From Chitinophaga silvisoli (lineage in GTDB: Bacteria; Bacteroidota; Bacteroidia; Chitinophagales; Chitinophagaceae), in NCBI RefSeq assembly GCF_003412465.1, contig NZ_QTJV01000010.1:1-64000 (forward strand): 64,000 bases of DNA. Reading direction: 5' to 3'. The translations under genes and the position numbers were made by a program. Positions within the stretch are counted from its first letter, which is position 1. Each line of letters begins with the position of its first letter. The notes beneath the pieces are model-generated. The model saw only the letters and a program-made list of their open reading frames with translations, was not told the origin of the DNA and did not search any database. Positions 61,899 through 64,000 of this stretch are shown here, one piece after another.

Positions 61899-63545
61899 AT
61901 GGCAAAATATATCTTCGTTACGGGAGGTGTTACATCCTCATTGGGTAAAGGAATTATCGCAGCTTCACTTGCAAAATTACTGCAGGCACGCGGCTTTAGA
62001 GTGACTATTCAAAAGTTCGATCCATATATCAATGTGGATCCGGGAACATTAAACCCATATGAACATGGGGAATGCTTTGTAACCGAAGATGGCGCCGAAA
62101 CTGACCTGGACCTGGGACACTACGAACGTTTTCTGAACATTCCTACTTCACAAGCCAACAATGTGACCACAGGCCGCATTTATCAAACCGTTATTAATAA
62201 GGAACGTGAAGGTGCCTACCTGGGTAAAACCGTTCAGGTAGTACCCCACATCACCGACGAAATCAAACGTCGTATTCTCCTGCTCGGCAAAGACGGTAAA
62301 TATGATATCGTTATCACCGAGTTGGGTGGAACCGTGGGCGACATCGAATCGCTCCCTTACATAGAGGCAGTTCGCCAGCTTCAATGGGAACTGGATGAGC
62401 AGGATTGCCTGGTCGTTCACCTCACCCTTATTCCTTACCTGCGTGCAGCTAAAGAGTTGAAAACCAAACCAACTCAGCACTCAGTGAAGATGATGAGCGA
62501 AAATGGTGTGCACCCTGATGTCATCGTGTGTCGTACCGAAGAACCAATGTACAACGATCTGAAAAAGAAGATTGCCCTGTTCTGTAACGTAACCGTTGAT
62601 GCGGTAATCGAAGCAACCGACATGAGCACCATCTATGAAGTGCCGCTGGAAATGCTGAAAGAGAAACTGGATGTAATCTGTATGAAGAAACTGGGTATTC
62701 CTATCGAAAAAGAACCAGACATGACCAAATGGCGTGGTTTCCTCGATAAACTGAAATACCCTAAGTCTAAAGTAACTATCGGCCTGATTGGTAAATATGT
62801 AGAATTGCAGGATGCTTACAAATCCATCCTGGAATCTTTTATCCATGCAGGTGCAATGAACGAATGTAAAGTAGTTGTTCAAAATATTCATTCTGAATTC
62901 CTTACATCCGAAAACGTAGCTGAGAAACTGCGTAACCTGGATGGTCTGCTGGTAGCACCAGGTTTTGGCCACCGTGGTATCGAAGGTAAGATCACCGCGA
63001 TCCAGTATGCCCGTGAAAACAAACTGCCATTCTTTGGTATTTGTCTGGGTATGCAGATGAGCGTTGTGGAATTCGCCCGTAACGTAATCGGCTGGAAAGA
63101 TGCTCACTCTACCGAAATGAATCCTGAAACCGGTCACCCGGTAATCGGTCTCATGGAAGAGCAGAAGAAAATCACTGCCAAAGGTGGTACCATGCGTTTA
63201 GGTGCTTACGGCTGTGACCTGACCCCAGGTTCCAAAGCTGCTGCCATCTACGAAAGCACAAAGATCAGCGAACGTCACCGTCACCGTTACGAGTTCAATG
63301 GCCAGTACCTGGCCGATTTCGAAAAAGCAGGTATGATTGCTTCCGGCCGTAACCCTGAAAGCGGACTGGTGGAAATGGTAGAATTGCCAAACCATCCGTT
63401 CTTTGTGGGTTGCCAGTTCCACCCGGAGCTGAAAAGCACCGTGGAAAGACCAGCACCACTGTTTGTTCATTTCATCGGCGCTGCCAAGCAGTATGCTGAG
63501 GATAAGACCAACAAAACCAAGGTGGCCGAAGAGGTAGCACAATAA
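61899..63545 (+). CDS. pyrG: CTP synthase
   Basis: A 548-aa cytoplasmic enzyme that aminates UTP to CTP with ATP and glutamine. The N-terminal synthetase starts AKYIFVTGGVTSSLGKGI, with the P-loop in the first 20 residues; DPYINVDPGTLNPYEHGE and ELGGTVGDIESLPYIE are in the expected places. The C-terminal class I glutamine amidotransferase has its nucleophile cysteine in FGICLGMQ and the His-Glu pair in QFHPELKS. The start at 61899 gives the family N-terminus; the frame extends further upstream but that part overlaps the promoter. A long hairpin ends the gene. Confidence 0.97.
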   Translation: MAKYIFVTGGVTSSLGKGIIAASLAKLLQARGFRVTIQKFDPYINVDPGTLNPYEHGECFVTEDGAETDLDLGHYERFLNIPTSQANNVTTGRIYQTVINKEREGAYLGKTVQVVPHITDEIKRRILLLGKDGKYDIVITELGGTVGDIESLPYIEAVRQLQWELDEQDCLVVHLTLIPYLRAAKELKTKPTQHSVKMMSENGVHPDVIVCRTEEPMYNDLKKKIALFCNVTVDAVIEATDMSTIYEVPLEMLKEKLDVICMKKLGIPIEKEPDMTKWRGFLDKLKYPKSKVTIGLIGKYVELQDAYKSILESFIHAGAMNECKVVVQNIHSEFLTSENVAEKLRNLDGLLVAPGFGHRGIEGKITAIQYARENKLPFFGICLGMQMSVVEFARNVIGWKDAHSTEMNPETGHPVIGLMEEQKKITAKGGTMRLGAYGCDLTPGSKAAAIYESTKISERHRHRYEFNGQYLADFEKAGMIASGRNPESGLVEMVELPNHPFFVGCQFHPELKSTVERPAPLFVHFIGAAKQYAEDKTNKTKVAEEVAQ

Positions 63546-63567
63546 TAATATTAGCGGCAAATGCCCA

Positions 63568-63626
63568 CCAAAAGGACTATTTTTTAGCTCATTACATCAC
63601 AATGACCTAAAAAATAGTCCTTTTGG
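63568..63626 (+). terminator. Terminator of pyrG, 20-bp perfect inverted repeat
   Basis: CCAAAAGGACTATTTTTTAG at 63568-63587 is perfectly complementary to CTAAAAAATAGTCCTTTTGG at 63607-63626 with a 19-nt loop. The arms carry A/T runs on both strands. Confidence 0.8.
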
Positions 63627-63649
63627 CATTTATACCCCCACATTTTGCT

Positions 63650-63657
63650 TACCTTCG
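63650..63657 (+). promoter_or_regulatory. Possible -7 element of yidC
   Basis: TACCTTCG matches TAnnTTTG at seven of eight, 34 bp before the ATG. The closest TTTG upstream is 24 nt away and lies in the terminator arm. Confidence 0.4.
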
Positions 63658-63683
63658 CTGCCTAAATTTTAATTGTAATTTCA

Positions 63684-64000
63684 ATGGACAGAAATTCGGT
63701 CATTGGTTTTAGCTTACTGGGTTTGTTGCTGGTAGGGTACATTTTTTTCAATACGAAGCAGCAGCATGCCGCTGAGTTGGAGAAAGCACGTCAGGATTCT
63801 ATCGCTGAAGCGAACAAACCTAAAGTAAACACGGATACCACTGCCTCCTATGCCAATGCAGGCACACCTGATTCCACCAGGCTGGCGGGCGAATACGGTG
63901 CCTTTGCAGGTGCAGCTACCGGTACTGCTCAGAAAGCCGTTCTGGAAAATAAAGTACTGAAAATTACTTTCTCCAGCCAGGGTGGTCAACCTGAAACTGT
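63684..64000 (+). CDS. yidC: Membrane protein insertase YidC (partial, N-terminus)
   Basis: The gene runs off the right edge of the window, leaving 105 complete codons. The start is MDRNSVIGFSLLGLLLVGYIFF, a first membrane helix, followed by a polar linker (KQQHAAELEKARQDS) and the beginning of the periplasmic beta domain (VLENKVLKITFSSQGGQPE). This is the layout of Gram-negative YidC, which inserts and folds inner-membrane proteins with or without SecYEG. Identification rests on the N-terminal part only but is characteristic. Confidence 0.88.
   Translation, partial: MDRNSVIGFSLLGLLLVGYIFFNTKQQHAAELEKARQDSIAEANKPKVNTDTTASYANAGTPDSTRLAGEYGAFAGAATGTAQKAVLENKVLKITFSSQGGQPET

Overview
The window is chromosome from a member of the Bacteroidetes, most likely a Chitinophaga-like member of the Chitinophagaceae. 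Evidence: promoters follow the Bacteroidetes form (TTTG, about 19 nt, TAnnTTTG), Shine-Dalgarno sites are mostly absent, one protein carries a type IX secretion (T9SS) sorting domain, and the gene content (LytS/LytTR pair with TPRs, giant secreted RHS proteins, DUF4242, long-form IspH) fits. Organism identity is inferred from content, not from a marker-gene search.

Layout. (1) 1-2740 is an A+T-rich accessory island carrying a two-gene CBASS-type anti-phage system (CD-NTase plus four-TM S-4TM effector). It ends beside the 3' end of a minus-strand tRNA-Asp, whose 5' leader holds three 31-bp tandem repeats that copy the start of the tRNA. (2) 3052-9694 is core metabolism and protein quality control: accA, dapA, rnz, a STAS-domain gene, clpC and a DUF4242 gene. 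(3) 9889-32627 is a run of eight tightly spaced co-directional genes ending at a strong terminator: an outer-membrane-barrel-like protein, two small secreted proteins, a lipoprotein, a 2147-aa SpvB-like protein, a 2888-aa RHS protein with a distinct C-terminal Cys/His domain, a secreted putative immunity protein and a tail-fibre-like adhesin. I consider this the most interesting system here: it resembles a Bacteroidetes version of the two-part TcB/TcC toxin cocoon with its own envelope components. (4) 33223-43291 holds four more secreted repeat proteins; three share an N-terminal module and one has a T9SS sorting domain. (5) 43380-54699 carries cmk, a LytS-like TPR histidine kinase with a LytTR regulator, ispH, a rhomboid protease, rpsA, and a two-gene unit made of a ketosynthase III fused to a haem-oxygenase-like diiron domain plus a partner of unknown function. 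(6) 54736-59316 carries a HAD phosphatase and a sulfite-reduction/siroheme operon. (7) 59317-60392 is non-coding with strongly folded segments. (8) 60393-64000 has an HD phosphohydrolase, an acyl-CoA thioesterase, pyrG and the start of yidC.

How it fits together: housekeeping genes are mostly short transcription units bounded by bidirectional hairpin terminators. The accessory content is concentrated in the defence island, the RHS operon and the adhesin block, which together point to conflict with phage and neighbouring bacteria and to surface adhesion. All assignments are from reading the sequence; no database search was run.
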